Positions 1 to 12,353 of a DNA stretch of 64,000 nucleotides are shown piece after piece. The DNA comes from Emmonsiellopsis sp. PD_33. Taxonomy: Eukaryota; Ascomycota; Eurotiomycetes; Onygenales; Ajellomycetaceae. A model generated the notes under the pieces. That model did not search any database. It saw nothing but the letters and a program-made list of their open reading frames with translations, and was not told the origin of the DNA. The stretch covers positions 222,394 through 286,393 of the forward strand of contig JANTQF010000007.1 of NCBI GenBank assembly GCA_032988165.1, in the 5' to 3' direction. The stretch's first letter is position 1; each line of letters starts with the position of its first letter. Made by a program: the position numbers and the translations under genes.

Positions 1-1
1 C

Positions 2-544
2 CTCCTGGCACCCCCACCCTACCCCCTCCCAACAACAACCGGTAACGAACGCCCCAGCCGCTCCCACTACACCGCCTGCGAAGAAGCAGGACTAATGGTC
101 TACATCGGCGAGATCATCTTCGCCTCTTCATCGCAGGAGCGCGGGCTCGCCTGGACCCGCGACGCAGTCGATATGGCCGAAGCCACCATCCTCCAACTTA
201 ACGAGGAAGAGCATGATAACAGCCCCAACTCACCGATCGTCTCAGCATCGATGAACCACGCAGACGCGCACCAGCGCTGTCGCGACTGTGTCAAAGCCGG
301 ACTGGAGAATTGGAAGACGATGGTGCGGAAGCTGGTGGTCAAGGCTGAGATGGAGGAGTTGGAGAGTATGGAGAAGGTTCGGGAGGGGTGGTTTGGGAGT
401 GGGAAGAAGCGGGTGAGGGAGAAGGAGATGGAGAGGAGGAGGTGGGAGGCGGAGGAGCTGATTTTGAAGGATCGGGAGAATCAGTTGAGGTATATTTTGG
501 GGAATCCGGGGTTTGAGGAGTTTGGGATGTCTATTCTTGGATGA
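2..544 (+). CDS. 3' part of an unidentified conserved-looking protein (5' end outside window)
   Basis: A frame open from base 2 runs to a TGA at 542-544 (about 180 residues visible). A Met at 95 lies inside this open frame and is probably not the start, because the residues before it (LLAPPPYPLP, then a YTACEEAGL stretch) continue smoothly. The visible part starts with an alpha-helical segment containing small residues and RGLAWTRDAVDMAEAT, as seen in TPR-like helical repeats. A CxxC-like pair (RCRDC) follows, then a strongly charged Glu/Arg/Lys-rich helix of coiled-coil character, and the protein ends in GMSILG. I do not recognise the family with certainty; a TPR-like helical protein is one possibility. 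Codon use is GC-rich in the 5' half and AG-rich (GAG/AGG) in the helix. Confidence 0.6.
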   Translation, partial: LLAPPPYPLPTTTGNERPSRSHYTACEEAGLMVYIGEIIFASSSQERGLAWTRDAVDMAEATILQLNEEEHDNSPNSPIVSASMNHADAHQRCRDCVKAGLENWKTMVRKLVVKAEMEELESMEKVREGWFGSGKKRVREKEMERRRWEAEELILKDRENQLRYILGNPGFEEFGMSILG

Positions 545-1557
545 GAAGAATAGGGGGGGAGGGGGGGGGTTATGTAGGCTATTTAATTTGAGGGAGGCGA
601 TCTGGTGGCTTTCCTCTGATATCTTTTTTTTCTGTATATGTATATATATTTTGGTGTTTTGGCTTTGGCTTCTTTGCTGGGAAATTGAATGGCGCTGTTT
701 GGTTTTTCCTTTTTACATCGTTCTTTAATGGCTTCGAGATCTTGCGAAACGCCGTTTTCCCCTTCTCATATAGTACCTATACGGAGTAAATATAATGGGA
801 ATGATCTTTTTAATATATCTATGCATTTGAAATAGGCCTACCTGCTGTTCTATCGTTTCTAGCCCTCTTCTAAAATGGACTCTTGTCTTAAATCTAACCG
901 TGGCCAGTCGCCTTTTGCCGCAATTTGGTATCAGGTGAATTTGCGATGCCCAGGCCCGGGGTCTCCGCTTGAAGGTTTCAAGCTTCAACCTCTCACAATG
1001 AGGATGATATGAATCCATGAGTTATTCATTAAATATACATTATTAAGCATACGAGTTGATCCCTGTCCAACCTGCAGTGTATATCTTGGAATATACATCA
1101 TATCACTTATACTTTGAACAGGCGTCCAAGACCCCCCCCTCGATGCTAGCAAGACTAACTTTACTCGTCCTACAGTATAGGAAATTTCGCGAGATACACT
1201 TTACATTACAGGGTTCCTTTTTGCAGGCAATGTAATCGTGTATCCCATATCGAGTTGGGCATTCAGAGCCCGTCCAGGGAAAGAAAAGATAACGTTAAGC
1301 TCCAGAGAAGAGTTCGTTATTTAGTTACCCCTCCTCCAACTTCCCGACATGCTCGTATTTACTCCTCCAATGAGTTCAAGTTAGTTACGTCTTTCGACAA
1401 TCTGAGTGAAGTCATGGAGAAAAAATAAATATCCATCGCATCCCATCCTCAATTTAACAAAACACCTAGTTCAATAATCGCCCAACAACTCATAGCATCT
1501 CCATCTATCACAACATCAAAGCGGGCATAAATACTAGTACAAATAGAAAACACAACA
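545..1557. other. intergenic region
   Basis: The first 200 bases are T-rich and look like a 3' UTR of the upstream gene (poly-G run near 556-568, then ttttttt runs). The last 150 bases before 1558 are A/C-rich and fit a fungal 5' leader. No convincing coding region on either strand. Confidence 0.5.
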
Positions 1558-2642
1558 ATGGACCCCACCCTCCGCAAAATCCGCCACGCCCTCTTCACAT
1601 TCTACCTTGAGCACTGCCGGCCACCAACCGTCGACGAGCTTGCGAATGCATCAGATGAGCCCCGCGCGGAGATTGAAGGGGCGCTGGCGAAGTTACAGGA
1701 GTTGCATCATATTGTGCTTTATGGGGAGGGGGTATGTTCGGCTACGCCGATTGAGATGGCACATCCGTTTTCGCATTTGTGAGTGGGGTGTTTTTCTGAA
1801 TGATTTCTTTTGTTTCGCGAAGGTGGGAAGGCCGTGGGTTTGAATCCTCGGATAGTACTATAAAAAGGATATCTTCTAACTGTGTACGAAAACCAATAGG
1901 CCAACGCCGTTTATTGTGGTGAGTTAATAGCTCGTTAGCTCTATTTAATTCCGCGTCCTGCTGTGAATTAGCAGTTACTGCAAAATGCTTCCATTCGTGG
2001 TGCCACTGAATAAAATCAATCGCCATCCATTTTACTCACTCAAACCCCTTACCCAACCGCCACCAGACCCACGGCGCCCGCTCCTGGTGGGCAAACTGCG
2101 CCTGGTGCAGCTTCGGCCTTGCTGCCATGCTCCAAAACCCTCTAACAATCACCACCAGCGATAACGAACCCATAACCATCACCACCCGCTCCGGCTCCAT
2201 AGGTCCAGAGCTGGTCTTCAAAATCGGCCCCGGTGACCAAATCACCTGCAACGGCTCAGCAGAGGCGGCTGCAAAGTGCCGTGTGCACTTCTCTGTCCCA
2301 CCATCGAAGTGGTGGGATAATGTGCGTTTTGCATGCGGGACGATTCAGCTGCTGGCGTCGGAGGGGGAGGCGGAGGAGTGGGCGGGGAAGTATGGGTTTT
2401 GGAAGGGGGAGGTGATGGATGTTAGCACGCTGTGGGGGTTGTCGAAGGTGAGTAGTTGTGTTTTTTTGGTGTATTTATTGGTTGGGATGCCCACCCCCTT
2501 TTTTGTTGCTGATGGTTTTGTTGTTGTCGGTTAGGTATGGTATCATGACAAACATACGTACGGGTATGAGCGTAAGACGCCGAAAGAGGCTTTTGCGATT
2601 TTTGATAAATTGGGGTTGACGTCGACGTACTGGAGTTCTTGA
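1558..2642 (+). CDS. Alkylmercury lyase (MerB)-family protein
   Basis: Four exons: 1558-1778, 1900-1918, 2067-2447, 2535-2642; 242 residues. The second exon is only 19 nt but is needed: it joins phase 2 to phase 0 and supplies the LPTPFIV segment between AHPFSH and THGARSWW. Bacterial MerB breaks carbon-mercury bonds by protonolysis with Cys96, Asp99 and Cys159. The N-terminal winged-helix-like part (residues 1-65) and the catalytic core are both present. Aligned by eye, Cys91 (in WWANCAWC) matches Cys96 and Cys170 (in VRFACGT, followed by an LLAS...EEW segment) matches Cys159, but the Asp99 position is Cys94. Fungal and bacterial members of this family need not act on mercury, so the substrate is unknown. 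Start chosen at the first ATG of an A/C-rich leader. No neighbour suggests a mercury operon. Confidence 0.82.
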
Positions 2643-5600
2643 CTGAATTATTTCTTGAGCTGGACTGCTGTATACCCCCTTTTGGTGGATTGGGGTTCTC
2701 AGCTATTGGTTGTTGTTAGCGAATAACGATATCTGTTGCAAGCTTGATGATTGAGATTTGATGTGATTAGCAAGGCATTCACAGATATCAACGCATACGC
2801 TAGAGTTCAACTGCGAAGGGTCGTGCTTAGAGATGTCAAACTACAACCCCAATCCTCATAGGTCGGTAGGAATCCCCAAAATAGTGCCAGATGGATAGAC
2901 GGATGTATGGATGCATCCCACTAGTCCCCCCTTTTCAATGACCAGTTAAGCCACTAACAATTCATGTCTGACCAAAGCAACACTCCTCGAGACTCGGGGT
3001 CCGGCATTAACTACTATACATCCAACCCAGATACCAGGTCACCCTATGGAACCACGAACCGGCTTGGGTAGCTGTGGGCTTCGATTCTTCCCGGTGCTTG
3101 CTCACTAATAACTTTAATAAACATACCATCTTCCTCTTTCAGCCTTTTGCCTATTTATTTATTTATTCTCCCCCTCCCCTCTTTTGCAAGCTTACAATTG
3201 ATTAGTCTCATTCCGTCTCGTCCTTGTTAGCCTCATGATGGCACACACACCGGCATATAACCCGGCAGCATCTGCGATATTGATATAGGTGGAATTAATG
3301 TCCGTGTTCTCGCTCTAGCCTGTTTTCATCCTAGTTGTTATCCCTGTGCGGCCTGTAGGCAGCCAATTGTGCTAAAGGGATTAGCTATCAGTGTAGGATA
3401 CATTTAATAAAGTGCTTTGCGCTATGCAGGTATGCATTGATAACAGAGCGCTTGGGTCCCTTCATTCAGTAGTGGGCTAACGTGTCATACTCGCATCCTC
3501 GGCTAATGGGTCAATTCCATTGCCATGGCGGAGCGGGTATTTATTGGACCCTGGAAGGAGGACTGATGGCGTCGTATGGAAAAAAGATATATAAGAGGTG
3601 GCGTGAACCAATGCTCTGTACGCAGGGCGAGAACGTCTAGATCGAGCCATGTCCTCGTTGCTAGCGGCCTCTGGGTGTCCGGGTGTGCGTTTGGCGTAAA
3701 CTGGGGCATTCTATGGCTTTTGGAACTGCCGATTTTATCCGGTTTGCCACGAGGAAATGTGATCAAGCTGGTGCGTTGAGCATCTCTCAGATGAGTGGAC
3801 GTGCTGCATTCTTTTTCAACCGCATCAAGCCGCAAGAAAATAGATCAAGCCTTGTTTTGAAGAACACAGATATCATATCAATTGCCGCCATATGCGGTGC
3901 TTTTGATAAGCCGAAAAATACTCCGACCCCTTTTTGTGGATTCTGGTCAATTGATCTGAAATTGGTTTTAATATATATCAAGCTGCAATGGCCTGTATTG
4001 GTGCATGGTGGTGCTCACTTGATTCACCAATGCTGAAAGGCTTGGGGGGATTAAAGATGAGGTAGAGAATTTTTGAGTTATTCCATACCATATGCTCCCT
4101 TCTGATCGAGTCAATAGTATAAAAGGGAGGGAAAATTGTAGGTGGGCTTGGTTCATTTTTCCATTCTGGTCGCTACAGCATTTCAAACAGAAAACCTCAA
4201 CTGCGGGAATCTGGAGAGGGTTGAAAACCCCAGTCATTCTACTCAGTAGTGTGAGGTGATCAGAAAAAGAGAAATTGACTGGAATGGGCTCCCCAGCGGC
4301 ATGCGAACAAGGTAAATATTTAGTTTGCGTGACGCGACGGGGGCGGCTCGGATATGCGGACTTGATACTTGATGCGTCGAGTGACCGTTGTCCCAAATGT
4401 AACAATTGCCGCTTGTCGTATTTATCCGGTCTAACGACGTCCAATGATGGGGCTCAAGATTCCGAACCATCCCACTTGTCTAAGCCAACAGGGTATCATC
4501 CCCGCAGCAGGGTTTCGGTTAGACCGCTGCATGGAACCCGCATGGAATGTGTGTCGAACTTTTCCCTTGGCTTCGAGGATTTCCAAGGATATCCAATGGC
4601 CGGGATCCCCCATGAAATATAGCAGCATCGCTGCAGTTCAAGCAACGCCGGCGTCTGATGCCAAGTAGTGCCGTGCCCTCCAAGATCGCCAGGGTTCTCG
4701 ACGATGTTTTTCTTTGGCCTTGCATACAACAAAAGCCCCCTGTTCCAGCCTAAATGTGACCATTGGGGCCCCGCTTGAAGTTTTAGCCAAACCGTTGTTG
4801 AGCACCACAAGACGTTCTCGGAGTAGAAAATTTGTCTATTTCCCCACAAAGTTTGGTAATTGAACCACAGAATTGTATTCTTCGACTGGAAAATATCCTG
4901 TCAAGAATGGAGAGAAGGCTCGTCGGGTGACTCCGCATTTGGTTTAGCTGCCATCCTGGTGATGGTTCGGACAACGCTAGCTATTCTGCCACAAGGGTGT
5001 TTCCCTGATTCTCCGATCTTACGCGGAGAAATGGAAATTTGCCAAGTCGACTGGCTGGTTTAGCGCTTTGCTTGTTCCGTTACAATGCAGGCGATATCCC
5101 AGACCCCAGCCGTAGATTTTTCACTAGATACCAACCTGGTTAAAGGGCCTTTTCATCTCGTCCATTTCGGCCGTCTCGTCTCGCTTCGGTGTCTTGTGTA
5201 TATCCGGGTTTTTTGCCGGGTCAACATTTCAGCTTTTGCTGGGCGGTGGTTTATGCCATTGAGCCTGCTACAAAAGTGTGGTTCAGGGCGAAAAACACGG
5301 AGGGCTAGAATTCCTGGTGTTTGGAAAAGAGTTTGGTCAACAAAGCGCCTAGAACAAAGGGATGCCCACGGGGTCGTGGGTTGGATTTGGGGAGCCGAGG
5401 ATACCCCAATAATCGTGTGACCATGTGATATGAGGCTGGCTCGGGTTGCGGGAGCTGAACCGGAAGCGGCAATGCGCTCCAGGGCCAGACATAGTAATCA
5501 TTCAAGGACCCCATCGATGCGATTCGTGGAGGAGAAGAAACACGCTGGATCGAGGCTCAGGTTTATGCAGGGTTGAATTAGTACTAGTCATCTTCAAGGC

Positions 5601-6629
5601 CATATTCTTATAAGGTATTGCAATTAAGAAACCTGTAACAAAGGCGACGAGAGTAGCCGCCCGCCGCCCGCGCTATGTTTCCCCAAGCCAAAGGTGGGCC
5701 GAGACTTGATGCCGGATGGAAGATGCATGGAATGATGGATGGAACCTTAATAGGGGTCGGGAAGTCACGGGGTTCGGGGCAGCCACGTTGGCTTTAGCCG
5801 GACCAATCAGCGGTGGCGAGAGGTAAGAATAGAGTTGTTTAGCCGAGGCCGGAATAAAGCTTATTTGATGACTCAGCAGCCGCATATCAATGCCATCACG
5901 TCAACCTGAAGTTACATCCTCCACCACGTTGCAATCTGCCCTAGAGAGGCGATCCGTCTGGAGAATTGGAGCACTTCCCCAGGCTGTCAGCTCTCTCCGC
6001 ATTTGATAGTCAAAGCCAATAGTATCTCCAGCCAAAAGATAAACCACAGCATACTCACTTCTCCTCCATGCACAGAGCTAAATGAACACCACCATTCCAC
6101 CCAGGGGCCCTAGTTTCGCACCTCGTTAGTGGAAGAGAAGATGCTTCTTGGGAGAGTCTAGCGCAGGGAATGCACGGAATCTCCCCGAAGGCGCCTTCTT
6201 ATTGGCTCTACTGGCCGTTTAGCCCCGACAGTGTTGTTTTAGACACAGCATCTGATGAGTGCCATGGCATCCATGACGCCCATAACGCCCCCCTCTACTA
6301 AGCCGTTAGCAGGTGCTTCGAGAAATGGACGGCTCCATTTTCGGTCATTCGGCCCAGGTTCCAAGACAGTCCTTTCAAATACCATGTAGCCTTTTCCTTC
6401 CCCGGTCTAACGCAGTTTGCCGGATGAATTGGAAACATGGCTCGCAATTGGATGTTCTTTCGGCTGTTGGGGTTTTGGGATCTGAAGCAGAGCGCATGGA
6501 GTATAAGTTGCAAGCGATGTCCCCATATTCCGTCTTGTTGATAGCTCTGTGAGATTTCGACTTAAGCTCGGCCCCCTCACGCCTCCGCACCGCCTGTTTG
6601 GTCAAGCTTGGGCACAACAACCATCCAGC
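2643..6629. other. Long gene-free intergenic region (4 kb)
   Basis: Frames open on both strands here are short, mutually overlapping and lack family-like composition or paired splice signals. The right end is the promoter of the sugar transporter. No repeat, tRNA or transposon signature was recognised by eye. Confidence 0.45.
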
Positions 6630-8472
6630 ATGCCTTTCTACACACCTTCGAAGGCCACCTTCGAGGTTGGCGGGAAGGAATTCCCTCGTATCACATGGTA
6701 CAAGACGCCTGGCATTCGGGGGCTGTATGTCCTGTTGATGTTTGCTGTCTTGACTTCAGCCACGAACGGGTATGATGGATCCATGATGAACGGTTTACAG
6801 GCTTTGCCGCAATGGAAACTCTGTATGTTGCTCCCCGAATCAAATATCCAGATGAAGCGAGACTAATCTGACATGCTACAGCATTCAACGACCCCGGCCC
6901 ATCCCAACGAGGTCTTCTGAACGCCATTATGCCCGTTGGGTCCATTGTCGCGCTCCCCGTCACGCCTTACATTGCCGATATCCTTGGTCGACGGGTTGGT
7001 GTGATGACTGGATGCCTTATCATGATCATCGGGGTTATCTTACAGTCCATCGGCATCAATATCGAGATGTTCATTGCTGCTCGCTTCTTTATCGGTTTTG
7101 GCGTTGCCATTGCCCATGGAGCCGCCCCTCTTCTAATTGCCGAACTTGTTCATCCCCAACATCGCGCTATCTATACTACCATTTACAACTGCACATGGTA
7201 CTTCGGCAGTATTATTGCAGCGTGGTTGACTTACGGTAAGCTTGGTTATTTGTTTGTGTTCTAAATAAGATTTACTCACTGGATTTCTCAGGAACTTTCA
7301 AAATTAGCAGTGATTGGGCGTGGAGAATCCCGTCAATCGGCCAAGCTGTTCCTTCCATTATTCAGCTACTTGCTATTTGGTAAGCTACTACCGACTCTGC
7401 CGGCTCCCGTCTTGCTTCCCCCCCCCCCGCGAAATCTAAGGCATTCATTTGGCTAACTTCATCAAAGGTTTGTACCGGAATCTCCACGTTTCCTTATCGC
7501 GAAAGGACAAAGTGATAAAGCCCTGAATATCTTGGCTAAATGCCACGCTCAAGGAGATACAGAAGATGAACTCGTTCAGATTGAATATGAAGAAATTAAG
7601 GAGACAATCAGACTTGAACAAGAATTCGAGGGTGATGGATGGCTTTCCCTTTTCCAGACTCCCGGAAACCGTCATCGACTTGTCATCCTTGTCTCCTTGG
7701 GTTTCTTCTCCCAGCTCTCTGGAAACGGCCTATTCTCGTACTATATGACCGACGTACTCAAGGGAGCCGGCGTGACGGATCCTCAGCTGCAGCTAGAGAT
7801 TAACGGTATTCTCAATATCGTCAACTTCGTCGTCGCTTTTCTTATGTGTTTCTTTATCGACAAATTCGGCCGTCGACCCTTGTTTCTATTCGCCACCGCT
7901 GGTATGCTGGTCTCGTTCTGCGCATGGACTATCGGCTCTGCCGAATTCGCCAAAAATGGCGTCAAAGCCGCGGCTACTGCTCAGATTACTTTCGTCTTCA
8001 TCTTCTACGTCTTCTATAACTCAGCCTGGTCTGGCCTGTTGGTTGGCTATGGTGTCGAAATTCTACCGTACAGAATCCGTGCCAAGGTATGCTGAATACG
8101 CCCCTTCAAGTCACTTCCTCATGTGTTATCTGTTGCTGACAAAATGTACAGGGCATGACAATCATGTTCTTGGCCATCGATCTGGCTCTGTTCTTCAACT
8201 CCTATGTCAACCCTATCGCCCTCGCTGCGATGAACTGGAAATACTACATTATCTACGACGTGTGGCTCGGATTCGAGCTTTTCATCGTCTGGTACTTCTA
8301 CATCGAAACCAAGAACACCGCTTTGGAAGAAATTGTCAAGTACTTCGACGGCGACACTGCCCTCCTTGGTGGCGATCTTGCCACTGAGAAGTCTAGACAA
8401 TTGGCTACAACCCTCGGTCCTGATGAGAGCCCTGACTCTGAAAAGGCCGCCTCGCGCGTTGAGAAAATTTGA
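6630..8472 (+). CDS. MFS sugar transporter (hexose/lactose-permease-like)
   Basis: Five exons: 6630-6822, 6882-7235, 7292-7379, 7468-8086, 8152-8472; 524 residues; all junctions keep phase. A plasma-membrane proton-sugar symporter or facilitator of the fungal LAC12/HXT type. Visible family marks: NGYDGSMMNGL in TM1, ADILGRRVGV after TM2, a GFGVAIAHGAAPLLIAEL stretch (TM4 and the ExxxP-like region), WRIP near TM6, PESPRFL (sugar-transporter signature 2 region), DKFGRRPLF between TM8 and TM9, and YFYIETKNTALEE (PETKG-like) at the C-terminus. The hydrophilic tail has SP and charged residues. Start at 6630 (MPFYTPSKATFEV) is preferred over the in-frame ATG at 6549 because related transporters begin with a similar short N-terminus. 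Substrate not predictable; the next gene downstream is mannitol 2-dehydrogenase, which makes a polyol or fructose conceivable. Confidence 0.9.
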
Positions 8473-10847
8473 AGTGAAATGAAGTGAACGATTTTGGGGT
8501 GTTCTTTTTGTAGGTTATAAAGGGGGGGGGGATCACATATATGCCCTGCTTAAATATTCAAAGATACCCTCTATTACCATACTTGTTGCCATTCCCTCGT
8601 CCTGAAATGTAGGCGATCGATTCCACATCTGACGAGGGCGCATATATTTTTCTTCTCTCCCATTCCGCTCTTGCTTGACATGTCCCGGTTATTTATGGTT
8701 GCGACAGTTTAATTATCCCCTGAAAGCATCGGGATCAACGCGTGAAGGTCCCCTTGGTCTTTTTAGCCAATAACATTTTGGCGTTTCCATACATACATCC
8801 TCCCTGCATCAGATGCATCACACCTGCCTGTACGATATGCTTACCCCTCCCGCTGTGACTGGTTCACTTAATATATTTTATATTTAACTTCCCCCTTGCC
8901 CCTGTCCGTTCAAGTCTTAAGTCTGTTAAAATCACGGAATGTCCAATTAATATGTCACCTTCAACTAGAGAAAGACTAATGCCTGGTCAATATCCCTGAT
9001 TGCTTTAAATTAGGGTTTGGGGTATATATGCTTGCTTATATCAATCAAGTCAATAACGAGGGTCCATTACGTGGGTAGAAGGAGCCCTTTCGTGAGACCC
9101 CGGCAGGAGGGCCGCAACCAACAGACACCCCGTACACTGCCAGGTACGCGAGCGTCATGATAGATGTTCCATGGCTGGGAAATACGTGACAGGTATTTCA
9201 GGGGTAGATCGCACTGTCTGCTTCATGTGCCGAGAACTCTGCCGCGGAGTCTCGGATGGTTATTTGACAAACTATAGGCCTTATCCGCGTTGGAAAGCTC
9301 TAGTTGGCAGTTTTCACCGTCAATAACATCTTGAAGGGCAGGATACAGGTTATGCAAAGGGCATTATCTCATAAGGTAACCTACTCTCCCCCCATTCTTT
9401 CTTCTTTTCTTGGCTATCTGCCGGACCATTATCGTGGTTCGGATCTCAGGAACAGGCTGGACAAGGCCTCTAAAAATGAACTAGATCTAGATTGTCTAGC
9501 GCCATGCTGGGGATTTCTCAACAAACCCAACCATATGCCCCCTCCACCAAGGAGAGGACGACGCTGACCATGGTGTGATGTTGTGTGCTGGCTTCGCCCA
9601 CTGGTACCCCTACTATTATCATGAGTGGTGCGATCGGAGAGCTGATGATGGTTCTCCTGGTTGCTGTAACGGAGAGAGTCATCTTATACAGAAGGCGGGC
9701 GGGCGAAACCTCAGCGTAGAATCTCATGATAAGTAACTAGTAGTTAGTAAGTGTAAGGGAAACAAACACCTTGATTGAGATGTGTTCAAATGGTTTGGTT
9801 TCGTTTTGATCATACAAAGAAAAAGCCCTCATTCTTGTAAACATACCATCGCCCTTATAGAAAGGTTCTAGAACTTGGATGGTAGCTTAAAAGACAGCGG
9901 GGACCCTATAGTTACCAGAATAGCTTGACTCTAGATAAAAATAGTTGATCCTTTTTATGGGGATGTTTTAAAAACCCACACAAGCTATTCATTTCTTTTC
10001 CAGACACTCGTGACCCAGGAGAGAATTACCCACAGGGTCACAGGCATGTAAAAATATCAGGAATCAAGCAGGAAATATCGTAGAATGGCCGAGCTAATGC
10101 TCCTCCTCCACAGCGAGCGGAGATAAGGGGGCCGGCGGGGTCACGTGGCAGTGGCCGGCGCTAGCAGACATCATCTCCACCACAGTCAGAGAATTCTTGG
10201 AAGCTTCAAGTTCTCAACCTTCAACAGGAGGCGGCGATATGTCAGATTCTTCGAAGACGCAAGGAAGATGCTGTCACACACATGCCATACGTGTTTGGTC
10301 CCCAGAAATGATAGTCTAGGAGTTGCAGTGGTGCGCTATGAGGTCTTTGGGGGGTTGTGAGTTGGTCTTCAAACACGACATTCATTATCTCTCTAGCAAA
10401 ACCTGAGCCCTGCTAGACTCATTAACTATTTATTCTCTCATGTTTACCTAGTCACAGACTATTAACAGTCAGAGTTCACCCCACCCACAAAATGACTCAA
10501 TCTGCTGATCAATATTGGGCCAGATCCAGCTGGTTCTTGACTCCCATTATTCGTTACTGCGGACCCCCTATCAACGTCCATCCTTGCTATCAATAAACTC
10601 AGGGGATACCAACCTATGGCGGAGTTGGAATCAAACCCGCCGGGTGGCGTATCAGTGCTTTGCCCCCTGGTCCTCCAGTTCGGGGAAAACACGGTGCCAC
10701 ACTGGCAAGTTGATGGAGCGGAGTTTTAAAGTTTTCCCATGTCCACTCGGTCCCACTCAAGGATGATAGGCAAAAAGCTGGCCGATTCGGCTGCAGCAAA
10801 AGCCTTTTATCACTCGCAAGCTCGCCCTTTTTTTTTGTTTGTCCACA
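8473..10847. other. Intergenic region between sugar transporter and mannitol dehydrogenase
   Basis: The first part is the T-rich 3' flank of the transporter with a G run near 8522. The rest holds only short chance frames. A GTCACGTGG motif lies at 10140-10148, about 700 bp before the dehydrogenase start. A pyrimidine tract directly precedes the ATG at 10848, typical of a fungal leader. Confidence 0.45.
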
Positions 10848-12353
10848 ATGGCGCCTCTCAAACTCAACAGCAAGAACCTGTCGCAAATTTTGGCGGCAGG
10901 TGAGCAGCAGATCAAGATCCCAACCTACCCGCGTGATGGCGCCGTTAAGGAGGGAATCGTCCACATTGGCGTCGGCGGCTTCCACCGAGCTCACCTAGCG
11001 GTCTATGTCGACCAGCTGATGGAGAAGCATGGGGTTACTGACTACGCAATTTGCGGTGTTGGCTTGCAGCCCTTCGACGCTGCCATGCGCAATGCCTTGG
11101 GACCACAGGACCATCTCTACACCGTCGTTGAGCGTTCAGCTAAGGGAAGCTTTGCCCACGTTGTTGGCAGCATCAACTCCTACCTCTTTGCACCTGATGA
11201 TCGCGAGGCCGTCATCGCCAAGATGGCGCACCCTGATACGCACATTGTGTCGCTCACAATCACCGAGAGCGGTTACTACTACAACGAGAACACGCACGAG
11301 CTGCAAACCGAACACCCAGATATTCAGTTCGACCTTGACCCTTCCAACGAGACAACACCGCACACCACTTTCGGCTTCCTCTACGCCGCCCTCGCGCGGC
11401 GCTACCAGCAAGGTCTCAAGCCTTTCACCGTTATGTCCTGCGACAACATGCAGAAGAACGGCTCCATAACGCGGCGCATGCTCGAGTCATTTGCGCGCCT
11501 GCGCAACCCAGAAATCGCGAGGTGGATTAGCACACAAGGCGCCTTCCCCAATGCCATGGTCGACCGCATCACACCTCAGACATCAGCCATTGATAAAACG
11601 GCACTCGCAGATAAATTTGGTATTGAGGACGCATGGCCAGTGGTCACGGAGCCCTTCATGCAGTGGGTCATCGAGGACCAGTTCTCCGACGGCCGCCCAC
11701 CATTCGAGAAGGTCGGTGTCCAGGTTGTCAATAACGTCCACGACGTCGAGCAATTCGAGAAACACAAGCTACGGCTGCTGAATGGCGGCCACTCGGCCCT
11801 GGGCTACGCAGGACAACTGGCAGGCTTCAAATATGTTCATGATGTCATGGAAAACCCACTGTTCCGCAAGTTTGTGTGGCAGACGATGCAGGATGTGAAG
11901 CCACTTTTGCCTGACATCCCGGGCGTCAACATCGATGAATATTGCCACAAGATTATCGAGCGCTTCTCAAACCCAACAATCATGGACCAGCTACCTCGCA
12001 TCTGCCTCGGCGCATCAGGCAAGATTCCGCAGTTCATCATGCCATCGATCGCCGAGGCGATTTGCGCCGCTCTTCCCCTCCGCCGCCTTTCCTTCGTAGC
12101 GGCCGCTTGGTTCCGTTACATCAATGGCATTGATGACAGCGGCAAGGCATTTGAGGTCGACGATCCGATGCGCGAGGAGCTCCAGACTAAGGCTCGCAAG
12201 GGAGGCACCGACCCCACCGAGCTGCTCAGCATCAAGAACCTCTTCGGCGACGACTTACGCGGCGACAAAAGGTTCCTCCAGGAGATCAGCACAGCTATGG
12301 AGGATATTGCGCGGGACGGCGTCATGAAGACATTTCCTAAGTACATTGATTAA
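10848..12353 (+). CDS. Mannitol 2-dehydrogenase
   Basis: Single exon, 501 residues, polyol-specific long-chain dehydrogenase family. It interconverts D-mannitol and D-fructose with NAD(H) in the cytosol, part of fungal mannitol turnover. The N-terminal Rossmann part contains HIGVGGFHRAH (about residues 39-49). The catalytic Lys307-x4-Asn312-x2-His315 arrangement of this family is present in EKHKLRLLNGGHS. A TESGYY motif (about 140-145) and VMSCDN-x-NG (195-205) are also family typical. Length agrees with the known ~500-residue Aspergillus enzyme and the sequence closely resembles it from memory. Start at 10848 (MAPLKLNSKN) is the first real ATG; the frame is open slightly upstream but without ATG. 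The gene lies 2.4 kb downstream of a sugar transporter on the same strand. Confidence 0.95.
   Translation: MAPLKLNSKNLSQILAAGEQQIKIPTYPRDGAVKEGIVHIGVGGFHRAHLAVYVDQLMEKHGVTDYAICGVGLQPFDAAMRNALGPQDHLYTVVERSAKGSFAHVVGSINSYLFAPDDREAVIAKMAHPDTHIVSLTITESGYYYNENTHELQTEHPDIQFDLDPSNETTPHTTFGFLYAALARRYQQGLKPFTVMSCDNMQKNGSITRRMLESFARLRNPEIARWISTQGAFPNAMVDRITPQTSAIDKTALADKFGIEDAWPVVTEPFMQWVIEDQFSDGRPPFEKVGVQVVNNVHDVEQFEKHKLRLLNGGHSALGYAGQLAGFKYVHDVMENPLFRKFVWQTMQDVKPLLPDIPGVNIDEYCHKIIERFSNPTIMDQLPRICLGASGKIPQFIMPSIAEAICAALPLRRLSFVAAAWFRYINGIDDSGKAFEVDDPMREELQTKARKGGTDPTELLSIKNLFGDDLRGDKRFLQEISTAMEDIARDGVMKTFPKYID

Noticed and set aside
1820..1860. tRNA B-box-like ggtttgaatcc
   Set aside because: Lies in the first intron of the MerB-like gene; no A box or acceptor stem could be paired around it.
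3968..4444. 158-codon minus-strand frame in the 4-kb gene-free region
   Set aside because: Frames of similar length overlap on the other strand; no family-like motifs or intron signals.
10190..10260. Possible heat-shock elements (TTC/GAA blocks) before mannitol dehydrogenase
   Set aside because: Spacing departs from the nTTCnnGAAnnTTCn pattern; too weak to list as sites.
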